Shown one piece after another: positions 46,583-55,774 of a stretch of DNA of 64,000 nucleotides. The stretch is from Spirosoma oryzicola (GTDB lineage: Bacteria; Bacteroidota; Bacteroidia; Cytophagales; Spirosomataceae). The notes under the pieces were generated by a model. It was given only the letters and a program-made list of their open reading frames with translations, was not told the origin of the DNA and searched no databases. The position numbers and the translations under genes are program-made. The stretch's first letter is position 1, and every line of letters starts with the position of its first letter. The stretch covers positions 4,914,501 to 4,978,500 of the forward strand of contig NZ_CP089538.1 in the NCBI RefSeq assembly GCF_021233055.1, given 5' to 3'.

Positions 46583-48124
46583 ATGAATTTAAAAATTATG
46601 TATGCTGGCTTGTTATTGGCGGCTACAAGTCTTACTTCATCTCCTCTTTTCGCTCAACGTTCCAATGCTCTCGGCCAGTTTGATGGACAATCGGATGTAG
46701 GCAAGGTAAAGCGGCCCGGCGCGGCAACTTATGACCCCGTAAAGCAGGAATACACCGTTGAGGGTTCAGGCACCAACATCTGGTTTGATCACGACGAGTT
46801 TCACTACGTCTGGAAGCACATGAAGGGCGATTTCATTCTTCAGCTAAACGGCAAATTACTCGGAAAAGGCGTTGATCCACACCGCAAACTCGGCTGGATG
46901 GTCCGTTCGACGCTTGATTCAAACTCGGCGCACATCAACGCGGTCGTTCACGGCGACGGCCTTACCTCGCTGCAATTCCGCCGGACCAAAGCCGCAACCA
47001 CGGAAGAGCAAAAATCAGCGCTTACGTCGGCGGATGTGGTACAGCTGGCCCGAAAAGGCAACACCTACACCATGTCGGTAGCCCGCAACGGACAGTTGTT
47101 CGTAACCGAGCAGGTTAGCGATTTAACGCTGGGCGATGATGTTTACGTGGGCCTGTTCGTGTGTTCGCACAATCCGGATGTTTCGGAAAAAGCCGTTTTC
47201 CATAATGTTCGCATCATTGTTCCCGCCCGCAACAATTTTGTGCCCTATCGCGAGTACATCGGCAGTGACCTGGAATTGATGGACGTGGCAACGGGACACC
47301 GGAAAGCCATTTATCACTCACCCGAATCGATTCAGGCTCCGAATTGGTTGCCTAACAACAAAGCGTTGATCTACAACAGCAATGGAAAATTATACCGTTT
47401 CGATCTGAAGAAGAAAACCCCGACGGTGATTAACACAGATTTTGCGATCAACAATAACAACGATCACGTTCTATCGTTTGATGGAAAAATGATCGGCATC
47501 AGCAACCATGTCAAAGACGAAGGCAACAAATCCATCGTGTACACCTTACCCGTTGGTGGCGGCAAGCCCAAACGAATCACGCCCCTGGGTCATTCGTACC
47601 TGCACGGTTGGTCGCCCGATGGCAAGACGTTGATCTACACGGGCCAGCGAAACGATGAGTTCGATATTTATAAGATTTCGTCCGATGGCGGTCCGGAAAC
47701 GCAGCTTACCACGGCTAAAGGGCTGGACGACGGTTCGGAATACTCGCCCGATGGCAAGTATATTTATTTTAACTCGACCCGGAGCGGTACGATGCAAATC
47801 TGGCGCATGAAGGCTGACGGCAGCGACCAGACGCAGATTACCAATGACGAATTCAATAACTGGTTTCCGCACATTTCACCGGATGGAAAATGGATGACAA
47901 TTCTGTCGTTTGGCAAAGACGTATCGCCCGACGATCACCCATTCTACAAGCACGTCTATTTGCGGTTGCTACCCGTTTCGGGCGACGCTCCCGCAAAAGT
48001 CATCGCTTACGTATATGGCGGTCAGGGAACCATCAACACCCCGTCGTGGTCGCCGGACAGTAAGCAAATCGCATTTATCAGCAATTCGGATTCGGTCGAT
48101 AAAGCAGCAACGGCCAACAAATAA
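46583..48124 (+). CDS. PD40/TolB-like beta-propeller protein with N-terminal LamG-like domain
   Basis: 513 aa from ATG 46583; a TTG at 46559 would add eight residues before the signal peptide (IMYAGLLLAATSLTSSPLFAQ). Residues about 25-210 are a concanavalin-like domain (GTNIWFDHDEFHYVWKHMKG, LGWMVRSTLDSNSAHINAVV), like DUF1349/DUF1080-type domains. The rest is a six-bladed TolB-like propeller with PD40 repeats (YSPDGKYIYFNSTRSG, ISPDGKWMTILSF, WSPDSKQIAFIS). Exported; probably binds or processes a sugar or senses it. It is followed 58 bases later by a sugar isomerase-like gene, so they are probably cotranscribed. Confidence 0.87.
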   Translation: MNLKIMYAGLLLAATSLTSSPLFAQRSNALGQFDGQSDVGKVKRPGAATYDPVKQEYTVEGSGTNIWFDHDEFHYVWKHMKGDFILQLNGKLLGKGVDPHRKLGWMVRSTLDSNSAHINAVVHGDGLTSLQFRRTKAATTEEQKSALTSADVVQLARKGNTYTMSVARNGQLFVTEQVSDLTLGDDVYVGLFVCSHNPDVSEKAVFHNVRIIVPARNNFVPYREYIGSDLELMDVATGHRKAIYHSPESIQAPNWLPNNKALIYNSNGKLYRFDLKKKTPTVINTDFAINNNNDHVLSFDGKMIGISNHVKDEGNKSIVYTLPVGGGKPKRITPLGHSYLHGWSPDGKTLIYTGQRNDEFDIYKISSDGGPETQLTTAKGLDDGSEYSPDGKYIYFNSTRSGTMQIWRMKADGSDQTQITNDEFNNWFPHISPDGKWMTILSFGKDVSPDDHPFYKHVYLRLLPVSGDAPAKVIAYVYGGQGTINTPSWSPDSKQIAFISNSDSVDKAATANK

Positions 48125-48182
48125 AGAGTAGGCAAATTGGGTCCAACTCTTATTGGTGTAGTAGTAAATCAATTCCAATCTT

Positions 48183-49070
48183 ATGAACGGTTCTCTAAAA
48201 ATTTCCCGTAGCGAATTTCTTAAAACCAGCGCGCTGGCGATGGCTGCCGCTCTGGCGCCAAGCCTCGACGTACTGGCCAAGCCCGCAAAATCCGTTGGGT
48301 TACAATTATACACCCTTCGTGACCTCTTGCCCAAAGACCTCGAAGGAACGCTGAAAAAAGTGGCCGAGATCGGCTACAAAGAAGTAGAACTGTTTGGCTA
48401 CTCCGACGGTAAGTTTTTCGGAAAAACGCCGACTGAGTTTTCGGCTCTGCTAAAAAGTCTGGGTTTATCAGCGCCCAGTGGCCATTACACGACTGGCAAC
48501 ACCATGCCCAACGCAAAAGGTACGCTGAAGAACGACTGGAAGCGGGCCGTTGACGATGCCGCTGCACTCGGTCAGAAGTACATGGTTTGCGCGTACCTGT
48601 TCCCGCAGGAGCGCACGATGGACGACTACAAACGCCACATCGATTTATTCAACAAATCGGCGGAGGTTTGTAAAGCCAGTGGTATTCAGTTTGCCTACCA
48701 CAACCACGATTTCGAATTCAAAGAAATGGACGGTCAACTGCCTTATGACATGATTCTCAAAGGTACTGATCCAAGTCTGGTAAAAATGGAGCTAGATCTT
48801 TACTGGGCGAGCTTTGCCGGACAAGATCCGGTAGCGCTGTTTAAAAAGCATCCGGGCCGGTTCCCGCTGTGGCACGCAAAAGATATGGCCAAAACCAAAG
48901 AACGCGAGTTTGCGGAAGTAGGCGAAGGGTCTATTAACTTCCAGCGCATTTTCGACGCTAAGAAAATCGCGGGTATGACGCATTACTTTGTGGAACAGGA
49001 CGTTTGCAAACGGCCACCGCTGGAGTCGATCGCCATCAGCTATCGAAACCTGAGCAAACTTAGCGTCTAG
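48183..49070 (+). CDS. Exported sugar phosphate isomerase/epimerase (TIM barrel)
   Basis: 295 aa. The N-terminus SRSEFLKTSALAMAAALAPS resembles a Tat-type signal. The xylose-isomerase-like/AP-endonuclease-2 barrel follows: GLQLYTLRDLLPKDLEGTLKKVAEIGYKEVELFG, FAYHNHDFEF with the conserved His-Asn-His-Asp-Glu metal site, MELDLYWASFAGQDPV and PLWHAKDM. Exported members occur with Gfo/Idh/MocA and DUF1080 proteins in Bacteroidota sugar pathways, some of which handle 3-keto sugars. Here the neighbours are the PD40 protein and an alpha-galactosidase, so action on galactoside-derived sugars is possible. Confidence 0.9.
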   Translation: MNGSLKISRSEFLKTSALAMAAALAPSLDVLAKPAKSVGLQLYTLRDLLPKDLEGTLKKVAEIGYKEVELFGYSDGKFFGKTPTEFSALLKSLGLSAPSGHYTTGNTMPNAKGTLKNDWKRAVDDAAALGQKYMVCAYLFPQERTMDDYKRHIDLFNKSAEVCKASGIQFAYHNHDFEFKEMDGQLPYDMILKGTDPSLVKMELDLYWASFAGQDPVALFKKHPGRFPLWHAKDMAKTKEREFAEVGEGSINFQRIFDAKKIAGMTHYFVEQDVCKRPPLESIAISYRNLSKLSV

Positions 49071-49229
49071 AATCCACAGGACCAGGTTGTCCCAAACCTA
49101 CGGACGCCGACCCGTAATCAGTCGGTAATGAACGAACGATACAAGATAAACGCCTAAAGCCGGATACAGTACGGTAAAAGGTTTTTATTTTGTGTCGTTC
49201 GTTTTTGTTTTGCCCTAAAACCCGCCCCA

Positions 49230-51425
49230 ATGGCCCGACTTCTTTTTACTGTTTTCACGCTACTTTCGCTGTCCATCGCAACGGCCTGGAGCGCACCCGG
49301 CGATACGCACATTGCCATCGAAACCCGCCAGACCGCTCTGGTGATCCGGGTGGACAAAGACCAGAATCCGACGATTGTTCACCTTGGCCAACGGCTCAGC
49401 CGCCCCGACGAATATGCCAAGCTTCCGGCAAACAGCAAACGGGGCGAAGATTATACCGGTCTGTACAATTCGGCTTACACACCAGCGGGAAGCCGGAATT
49501 TGCTGGAACCTGCCATTCAGGTTACTCATGCCGATGGTAATCCGTCGCTCGATTTACGCTACGTCCGCCACGAACGTAAATCAGCAGGAGATGGCGTTGT
49601 CCTCACGACGGTTTACCTAAAAGATCCGCAGTATCCGTTCGAAGTAACGCTGTTCTACAAAGCCTATGAAAACGAGGATGTCATCGAACAGTGGTCGACA
49701 ATCCGGCATACCGAGAAGAAAAATGTTACACTTCACAAATATGCCTCCGCGAACCTGTACATTCCCGCTACAAATTACTACCTGACGCATTTTCACGGCG
49801 ACTGGGCTAAAGAAATGAATCCGACTGAAGAGCCGCTTACCGAAGGAATCAAAATACTCGACACAAAACTCGGCACGCGGGCTGACCTGTTTCAGCCGCC
49901 TTCTTTTCTGATTGCGTTGAATCAACCCGCCGAAGAAGACAAAGGCGAGGTGATGGCCGGAACGCTGGCCTGGTCAGGGAACTACCAGATCGCTTTTGAA
50001 GTCGATCCGTTGCATAACCTGCGACTCACGGCGGGCATAAACCCGTACGCGTCGGCTTACAACTTAACGCCAGGTAAAGAATTTACGACGCCCGCTTTTT
50101 TGTTTACCTACTCGACTACCGGTAAAGGTACCGCCAGCCGGAACCTACACCGCTGGGCGCGTAAATTCCGGATTCCGCAAGGGCAGGGTAATCGGCTAAC
50201 GCTACTCAACAACTGGGAAGCTACGTATTTCGATTTCAACGAAGAAAAGCTAACGGCGCTGTTCAAAGACGGGAAGAAGCTAGGCGTTGACTTATTTCTG
50301 CTCGACGATGGCTGGTTTGGCAATAAATACCCGAGAAACGACGACCATGCTGCGTTAGGCGACTGGCAGGAGAACGTTAAGAAGCTACCGCACGGTCTTG
50401 GTCATCTGGTCAAGCAAGCCGAAAGCGTTGGTATTAAGTTCGGCATCTGGCTGGAACCCGAAATGGTAAGTCCCAAAAGCGAACTTTACGAAAAACATCC
50501 GGACTGGGTGCTCAAACTCCCTAATCGACAGGAATATTACTTTAGAAATCAGCTCGTTCTGGACCTGACAAATCCCAAGGTACAAGAGTTTGTCTACAGT
50601 ATCGTCGATGATATTGTAACAAAGAACCCGACGATTAACTATATCAAATGGGATTGCAACGCCGTCATCTACAACGCTTTTTCAGCCACCAACCCCAATC
50701 CGTCGCACCTGTACGTGGAATATGTACAGGGATTGTACAAAGTCATGGAACGACTGCGTACCAAGTATCCGACTTTGCCGATGATGCTTTGTTCGGGCGG
50801 TGGGGGCCGGGTTGATTACGGTGCCCTGCGTTACTTCACCGAGTTCTGGCCAAGCGATAACACGGACGGTTTGGAACGGGTATTCATCCAATGGAATTAC
50901 TCGTATTTTTTTCCGTCTATTGCTACGTGCAACCACGTCACCGACTGGGGTAAACAGCCCATCAAATTCCGCACGGACGTGGCAATGATGGGTAAAATCG
51001 GTTACGACATCGTTGTTAGCAAGCTGGATGAAAAAGAACTGGAATTTAGTCAGCAAGCGTTAAAAACTTACGACCAAATTAAAAATGTGGTCTGGCAGGG
51101 CGATCAATTTCGGCTCGTGTCACCTTATACCAGCGATATAGCTTCGTTGATGTACGTAAGCGACGCAAAAGACAAAGCCGTCTGGTTTTCGTATCTGACC
51201 CAGAACCGCTACAAAGCAGGTAGTATAGCGCCTATCCGGTTGAAAGGGCTTGACCCATCCAAAAACTACTCAATCCGGGAGCTAAACGTATATCCAGGCA
51301 CAAAATCTCCCATCAATGACAGTGCAACTGTTTACTCGGGTAATTACCTGATGACAATCGGCTTCAACCCGAACGTCGATGCACGACGCGCCAGTGTTGT
51401 GCTTGAGTTGATAGAAAGCAAATAG
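49230..51425 (+). CDS. Alpha-galactosidase, GH36 family
   Basis: 731 aa with a signal peptide (LLFTVFTLLSLSIATAWSA). N-terminal beta-supersandwich domain, then a (beta/alpha)8 barrel with the GH36 blocks: FDFNEEKLTALF, LFLLDDGWFG, GIWLEPEMVSP, the nucleophile Asp475 in YIKWDCN, MLCSGGGGRVDYGAL, and the acid/base block WPSDNTDGLERV (Asp543). Length is normal for the 700-aa bacterial GH36 group. It cuts alpha-1,6-galactose from raffinose-type sugars or galactomannan; the signal peptide puts it outside the cytoplasm. Third plus-strand gene after the PD40 and isomerase genes. Confidence 0.95.
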   Translation: MARLLFTVFTLLSLSIATAWSAPGDTHIAIETRQTALVIRVDKDQNPTIVHLGQRLSRPDEYAKLPANSKRGEDYTGLYNSAYTPAGSRNLLEPAIQVTHADGNPSLDLRYVRHERKSAGDGVVLTTVYLKDPQYPFEVTLFYKAYENEDVIEQWSTIRHTEKKNVTLHKYASANLYIPATNYYLTHFHGDWAKEMNPTEEPLTEGIKILDTKLGTRADLFQPPSFLIALNQPAEEDKGEVMAGTLAWSGNYQIAFEVDPLHNLRLTAGINPYASAYNLTPGKEFTTPAFLFTYSTTGKGTASRNLHRWARKFRIPQGQGNRLTLLNNWEATYFDFNEEKLTALFKDGKKLGVDLFLLDDGWFGNKYPRNDDHAALGDWQENVKKLPHGLGHLVKQAESVGIKFGIWLEPEMVSPKSELYEKHPDWVLKLPNRQEYYFRNQLVLDLTNPKVQEFVYSIVDDIVTKNPTINYIKWDCNAVIYNAFSATNPNPSHLYVEYVQGLYKVMERLRTKYPTLPMMLCSGGGGRVDYGALRYFTEFWPSDNTDGLERVFIQWNYSYFFPSIATCNHVTDWGKQPIKFRTDVAMMGKIGYDIVVSKLDEKELEFSQQALKTYDQIKNVVWQGDQFRLVSPYTSDIASLMYVSDAKDKAVWFSYLTQNRYKAGSIAPIRLKGLDPSKNYSIRELNVYPGTKSPINDSATVYSGNYLMTIGFNPNVDARRASVVLELIESK

Positions 51426-51434
51426 ACAAACAGA

Positions 51435-51503
51435 AAAAACGGATACTCTTTATAGACTCAAACAGTTGTAAGTGTCGAGTTTTTATAAAGAGTATCCGTT
51501 TTT
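51435..51503 (+). terminator. Strong terminator of the alpha-galactosidase gene
   Basis: A perfect 20-bp stem: 51435-51454 (AAAAACGGATACTCTTTATA) pairs with 51484-51503, which ends in TTTTT. The 29-base loop can form a short inner stem. It starts 10 bases after the stop codon. Confidence 0.9.
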
Positions 51504-51588
51504 CGGATAAGTATTTAAACGTAGTTATAAAGCGTCAAACTAAAAGTATGGTATACTGAATCAAAGCACTTTACCTGGCTACGCAAAG

Positions 51589-51765
51589 CTATTTGGCTTC
51601 GTAATAGCCCTTATTCGCTTTCTTGGCTGATACGCGCGGTAGGTTTATGCGTATAGGAATACGATAGCGTTGCCGAACATGTTGCGTATATTCTTCGAGC
51701 ATCCGGTAGAATTCGTCTTCATTACCAGATTCCGCACCATGGTTTGCTTGTGAATGTTCGGCCAT
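51589..51765 (-). CDS. 58-aa small protein next to a response regulator
   Basis: A short frame from ATG 51765: MAEHSQANHGAESGNEDEFY, then RMLEEYTQHVRQRYRIPIRI, ending in KANKGYYEAK. The N-terminal half is acidic and the C-terminal half basic, which is a protein-like pattern. It lies 76 bases after the response regulator stop on the same strand, so may be cotranscribed. No family recognised. Confidence 0.5.
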   Translation of the reverse strand: MAEHSQANHGAESGNEDEFYRMLEEYTQHVRQRYRIPIRINLPRVSAKKANKGYYEAK

Positions 51766-51841
51766 GAGTTCGTAAGTCCTATGAACAGTAATTTTTGACG
51801 CAATATAGGAAAAACTAACTAGTTGTAAACGAAATCAGTAG

Positions 51842-52330
51842 TTAATTAAGCGGAATTTGCTTTAGGTCGAAAATCTTTTGCAGATTCTGGGGCTTCTTTC
51901 CTACTTTATTCTTCAACGTCTGGGTTTCCGACCAGTGGTGCTGTAGATGTTGTATACTGGAAACCAGTTGGATATAGCTTTGCGTCTTATCCAGATAACT
52001 GGTTGTTCCTAGTTCATAACATCGTTCAATATGATCTCTGTTATGCAGCGCCGAAAGGATAGAGATAGGTATACTCCTATACTCCTCGTTACACTTCAGG
52101 AAACGAAGGATATCGAAACCACTAAAGACAGGCATTTCGAGATCCAGAAGAATCAGATCTGGAAGCCGACCGTCCAATTGATGCGTCAAATGCGTCAGCA
52201 ACACACTCCCATTTTCAAATACACGTAAGTTGCACTCTTTAAAGTGTTCAGCAAATATGCATTGTAAGAGGTAGCGATCATCTTCATCATCGTCTACAGC
52301 GTAAATTAATGGATTAGAAAAGTTAGACAT
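51842..52330 (-). CDS. Single-domain response regulator (CheY-like)
   Basis: 162 aa consisting of one receiver domain and a short tail. The acidic pocket is AVDDDEDD (residues 11-18), the phosphoacceptor is Asp63 in LILLDLEMPVFSG, Ser/Thr switch at ISILSAL (near 90-94), and the conserved Lys115 is in SYLDKTQSY. No DNA-binding output domain is present, so it should act by protein contact, as in phosphorelays. No histidine kinase gene is nearby. Proteins of this type (Rcp1-like) are common in Cytophagales. Confidence 0.93.
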   Translation of the reverse strand: MSNFSNPLIYAVDDDEDDRYLLQCIFAEHFKECNLRVFENGSVLLTHLTHQLDGRLPDLILLDLEMPVFSGFDILRFLKCNEEYRSIPISILSALHNRDHIERCYELGTTSYLDKTQSYIQLVSSIQHLQHHWSETQTLKNKVGKKPQNLQKIFDLKQIPLN

Positions 52331-53049
52331 TAGGCTAAATAACTAGAAGTAAACTTCATGAAAAAACATACGCAATGTAACTACGATCTGTTACCATACA
52401 AAGTGATCTTTTATCATATACTTAGTTAGGGAAAACTTTTACCATTTCTACTTTCCAATTATACCTAAATATACCCTACCTACCCTAATTTATTTACAGA
52501 TAACCAGTAGTACAGACATATTAGTTTAGCAAATATTTTCACGTATAACATAAAATAGTAATCAACTATTTACCTTTTCTCCCTTATATCTACAGGTAAT
52601 AAATTTCTCGAATAATTTTATATTTATTTTTAGTATTTAGTTACCTTTTACTGTCTTTGTTTATTATGATAAGCCTAAAATTGGATAACATTATCTTAAA
52701 AATTCCGTTATTAACAGTTTAATTGTATAGTAAACAAATTTGCTGATGCGCTTTTGATTGAAATGACCAGTTAGGCCTTGCTACGTTCTTGGCGTTATAG
52801 AAGGTGATGGCTACCATTGTTACATTTTAATGTCACCAAAATCCGCGCTCTAGTTTCGTACCAAAGAATTTAGAGAATATATATTTACTTGCTTTCGTTT
52901 TATCTAGTACAATTTTATTTGGGCGGGCTACTATAACGCAATTATATATACTACGCTATTGGTATTACAAGATAAATTAGTTTTCGATTAATATCCAATT
53001 CGATAGTAGAATAATTAAACATTTCCCTTTGTTGTATGATAAATAGAGT
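52331..53049. other. AT-rich intergenic region, about 720 bases
   Basis: Upstream of the response regulator and of the small 87-aa gene. Very AT-rich. No gene, hairpin or repeat that I can support. Confidence 0.5.
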
Positions 53050-53313
53050 ATGGGTACTATAATGAAGCCAACCGTAGGCAATATAATCAGGCTGTGGTTT
53101 GGGGCAGATACCCCAATCCAACACTATAAAATCAAGTTGAATCCTGCTATATGGGCTGCCTGCCAACGCGTTAGTCAGGATTTTAAGGCACCTTCTGGCG
53201 CTTTGTCGAAAGATAAATACCGTAAGTCGGACAAGACTTCTTTTGCGAGAGCTGTGCTGGACGAACTAGATCAAACCAGAGAGCCTGAAGAATCTCTGGA
53301 GACTACCTACTAG
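53050..53313 (+). CDS. Small basic protein of unknown function
   Basis: 87 aa, soluble, with protein-like composition: GNIIRLWFGADTPIQHYKI, LNPAIWAACQRVSQDFKAP and a charged helical end SFARAVLDELDQTREPEESL. The second ATG, at 53062, is an alternative start. No family recognised. A hairpin follows at 53343. A minus-strand frame that overlaps the first part looks less like a protein. Confidence 0.5.
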   Translation: MGTIMKPTVGNIIRLWFGADTPIQHYKIKLNPAIWAACQRVSQDFKAPSGALSKDKYRKSDKTSFARAVLDELDQTREPEESLETTY

Positions 53314-53342
53314 ATGCTTCAGGTGCCGTTTGATAAAACAAT

Positions 53343-53373
53343 CGACGCGTACACTACATTCATGTACGCGTCG
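53343..53373 (+). terminator. Hairpin after the 87-aa gene
   Basis: Perfect 11-bp stem CGACGCGTACA/TGTACGCGTCG with a 9-base loop, 30 bases after the stop codon. There is no T-tract, so it may be a transcript-stabilising hairpin instead. Confidence 0.55.
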
Positions 53374-53527
53374 GGGAAGTGGTGTGCCTGTTGCGGGTGT
53401 ATCAACGAGTAACTTATTGGGTTTTAATAGGCCCTGCATTGCCCTCCCAAGTAGTAGCCAGCACTATCTAACACTAATTATCTATTGCCCTAAAATCAAT
53501 CACAAATAAGCTTTTTATGCTCTCCTG

Positions 53528-53860
53528 TTACAGTACATTGTAAAGGATTAGCGTTATGTGGAGGATAAAACTGATCCCGAACGTAGGAAAGATGTACTTC
53601 ACGTGCATAGCGGATAAAATTGGAATCAGCACCATCAGAAAAGAAAGGTTACTGGCCAAAAATTGCCAGTCGCTGCCGCCATAATAAAATAAGGTCAACA
53701 ATAGAACCGGCGAAAGCAAGCAGCCCTGGATAATAGCGGCTGTAGCAGCCCAGCCAAATCGGTTAAACTCAGCTTTATTGACGAAATTCGTATAAGCAGA
53801 CCGCCAGCGGCTATAACTATTGGTTGTATATGCGGGGGACGAATGAGTTAGCGTTGCCAT
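53528..53860 (-). CDS. Small membrane protein of unknown function
   Basis: 110 aa. A polar N-terminus (SYSRWRSAYTNFVNKAEFNRF) precedes three hydrophobic segments: GWAATAAIIQGCLLSPVLLL, FLASNLSFLMVLIPILSAM and FPTFGISFILHITLILYNVL. The regular alternation of membrane spans and short loops supports a real gene. No family named. Confidence 0.65.
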   Translation of the reverse strand: MATLTHSSPAYTTNSYSRWRSAYTNFVNKAEFNRFGWAATAAIIQGCLLSPVLLLTLFYYGGSDWQFLASNLSFLMVLIPILSAMHVKYIFPTFGISFILHITLILYNVL

Positions 53861-54047
53861 GAGTATTGCGTGTTTAGATTACACTGCAAAACAACCCCTT
53901 ATCGTGCTGTGACAATATGACTAAAATCAGCCAAACAACTGATTATTGCAGCTATTGGATTGACAATAAACAATGCTTTTTGATGGTCTGTCATCTATCA
54001 GCCCGTTCCTGATTAATCGTCGTATAGCCCAGACTGTACACTCCACA

Positions 54048-54094
54048 AAACGGCATACACTCCCCAGAATTACACAGGCGAGCGCATGCCGTTT
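54048..54094 (-). terminator. Long-loop hairpin after the 219-aa gene
   Basis: 9-bp arms AAACGGCAT (54048-54056) and ATGCCGTTT (54086-54094) with a 29-base loop, starting 59 bases past the stop codon at 54153. On the minus strand the stem ends in GCCGTTTTG. Confidence 0.45.
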
Positions 54095-54152
54095 CATGCT
54101 CTTATTGTCACATTTTTCCTGTTTTCTTCGCTCACTAATTACGTAAGACGCA

Positions 54153-54812
54153 TTAATTCATTTTGAGTTTAAATGAACCGTCGGTGAGGGTAATCGTATC
54201 GGTTTTGCTTTGCCGACTGTAGCCATTTCCCTCCGGATCGATGGCTGAATCGTAACCGGTCGTTTTGGTAATTGCCTTATCTTCCATTTTGTTGATAAGC
54301 CGTCCTACTCCACCGAAAACGGTAGCCGTTGCTTTTTCTTTCCAGTACGAACCGGCCAAAGAACAGTTGAAAGTTGCTTCCAGAAAACCGTCCGCACCCA
54401 TTTTGACCGTAATAGTTTCGTCGTTGTTCTGGGATTTACCTACGTGGTATTCCATGCGGGGCTCACGCGTCTCTTCCACAAATTTGACAACGGCAATACC
54501 TTTGTAAGTACCTAGCTCCTGAATCTTTTTCTTATTCTCTCTTGTGTCGGGTCTGTCTGCATCAACGATCAGATAGGTACCTGTTTCAATAATGTCTTTG
54601 TTATCATAGCTGCCCAGCCATATTCGTATCGACTTATCAGGCTTGATGCTGTTAGCTGTTACCCACCAGTAATTACCTATTCGCAGACGACGTGGCTGCG
54701 TCTGGTATTTTTTGCCGTCGACCTGCACTTCGAATGAATTACTATTAGCCAGTTGCCCAAATGATGTCGTCGTAACGACTGTCAGCATCAGTAAAGAGAA
54801 AAGTACGTTCAT
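54153..54812 (-). CDS. Exported protein of unknown function
   Basis: 219 aa with a signal peptide (VLFSLLMLTVVTTTSFGQ). The mature part is beta-rich: SFEVQVDGKKYQTQPRR, NYWWVTANSIKPDKSIRIWL, ETGTYLIVDADR, TITVKMGADGFLEATFNCSL and a C-terminal strand GSFKLKMN. It resembles small periplasmic or outer-membrane-associated beta-sandwich proteins of Bacteroidota, but I do not recognise a named family. Stands alone. Confidence 0.72.
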   Translation of the reverse strand: MNVLFSLLMLTVVTTTSFGQLANSNSFEVQVDGKKYQTQPRRLRIGNYWWVTANSIKPDKSIRIWLGSYDNKDIIETGTYLIVDADRPDTRENKKKIQELGTYKGIAVVKFVEETREPRMEYHVGKSQNNDETITVKMGADGFLEATFNCSLAGSYWKEKATATVFGGVGRLINKMEDKAITKTTGYDSAIDPEGNGYSRQSKTDTITLTDGSFKLKMN

Positions 54813-55195
54813 GGTTCTTTAGTAAGCGTTTATTAATTATCTACCGTTTCTTGCGTCCTCCACCAACATAGCTGTTTGTCAATACGCTTTGTCGAGGTAA
54901 GTATCAGCTTTTACTATTGTACAAAGGTCAATTAGGCGGCCTTATTATCGAACCGGTTGTGTCACCAATCGTATATTCTGATGGATGAACCGTTGTAAAC
55001 GCGCATTAAAGCGCTCCGCTTCATCCGAATTCAGGGTCCATTATCCGCTATTACCTTGCACTTCTTTTGGAAGCTTCAGCCTTTTTAATCAGGATTTTAA
55101 CTGGATTAAACCTTAGTTATAATTACTTAGTCCTATATACAAATTAGTTCGCTGTAGATTTACTTTGTTTAACCATTCACCTAAACACCACGACG

Positions 55196-55303
55196 ATGAC
55201 TAATAACAATCAATCATTCGACTTAACCTGCTCTATCACCTGGCTATCCGTATTTGCCATTTCAGTACTTTATTTGATTGGACTTGTCAAGCTCCTGTTT
55301 TGA
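55196..55303 (+). CDS. Possible 35-aa single-pass membrane peptide
   Basis: From ATG 55196: MTNNNQSFDLTCSITWLSVF then AISVLYLIGLVKLLF. A polar N-terminus and one 22-residue hydrophobic helix give a clean small membrane protein layout. The upstream TACTTTG is one base short of the TAnnTTTG promoter box. Too short for statistics; homologues would decide. Confidence 0.4.
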   Translation: MTNNNQSFDLTCSITWLSVFAISVLYLIGLVKLLF

Positions 55304-55565
55304 ACACAGACTTGTCAGTTGTAGACTAATTGCGTTGATCAATAAAAAGTAAGAAGCAGTTTAGTTCAATTGCCCATTCCTGTTAAGACATTAAAAGCAA
55401 GATTCCCTAGCTGATTCTACAATTAGTACCTACCGTAATAGAAAGCTCGGTCGTTAGCCGGGCTTATTTGTTGTACCATATGGGACAGTTGATACACCGT
55501 TACTTCTTATTCTCTAAAAGTTGTCTTTAGTTGGACAATTCACTCTCACGTACCCGTCAAACAAA

Positions 55566-55593
55566 ATAGTCCGGCATAAGCATACCGGACTAT
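55566..55593. terminator. Perfect hairpin downstream of the glutathionylspermidine-synthase-like gene
   Basis: 9-bp stem ATAGTCCGG/CCGGACTAT with a 10-base loop. It lies 180 bases past the minus-strand stop at 55775; on that strand it is followed by TTTTGT. Confidence 0.55.
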
Positions 55594-55774
55594 CCGCATT
55601 TTCCACATTGTAATGTTAACCTACTAACCTTTCCTAACGTCTACACTTGCAAACCTTGGATAAGCTATAGACGAGAAAACAGACACAAGTCACTAAATAT
55701 ACAAAAAATGACTACTAATCATACAAGGGCAGTTCAAGAGATTTTGAACATTACTTAGCCGATCAGCTAAAAAA

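Larger units (their letters stand above)
54813..55774. other. Intergenic region, about 960 bases
   Basis: Mostly AT-rich. It holds a possible 35-aa membrane peptide gene (55196-55303), a small imperfect hairpin near 55445 (AGCTCGG/CCGGGCT) and a perfect hairpin at 55566-55593. No longer gene seen. Confidence 0.5.

Noticed and set aside
52951..53166. 71-codon minus-strand frame overlapping the 87-aa gene
   Set aside because: Its composition is less protein-like than that of the plus-strand frame, and much of it lies in AT-rich intergenic DNA.
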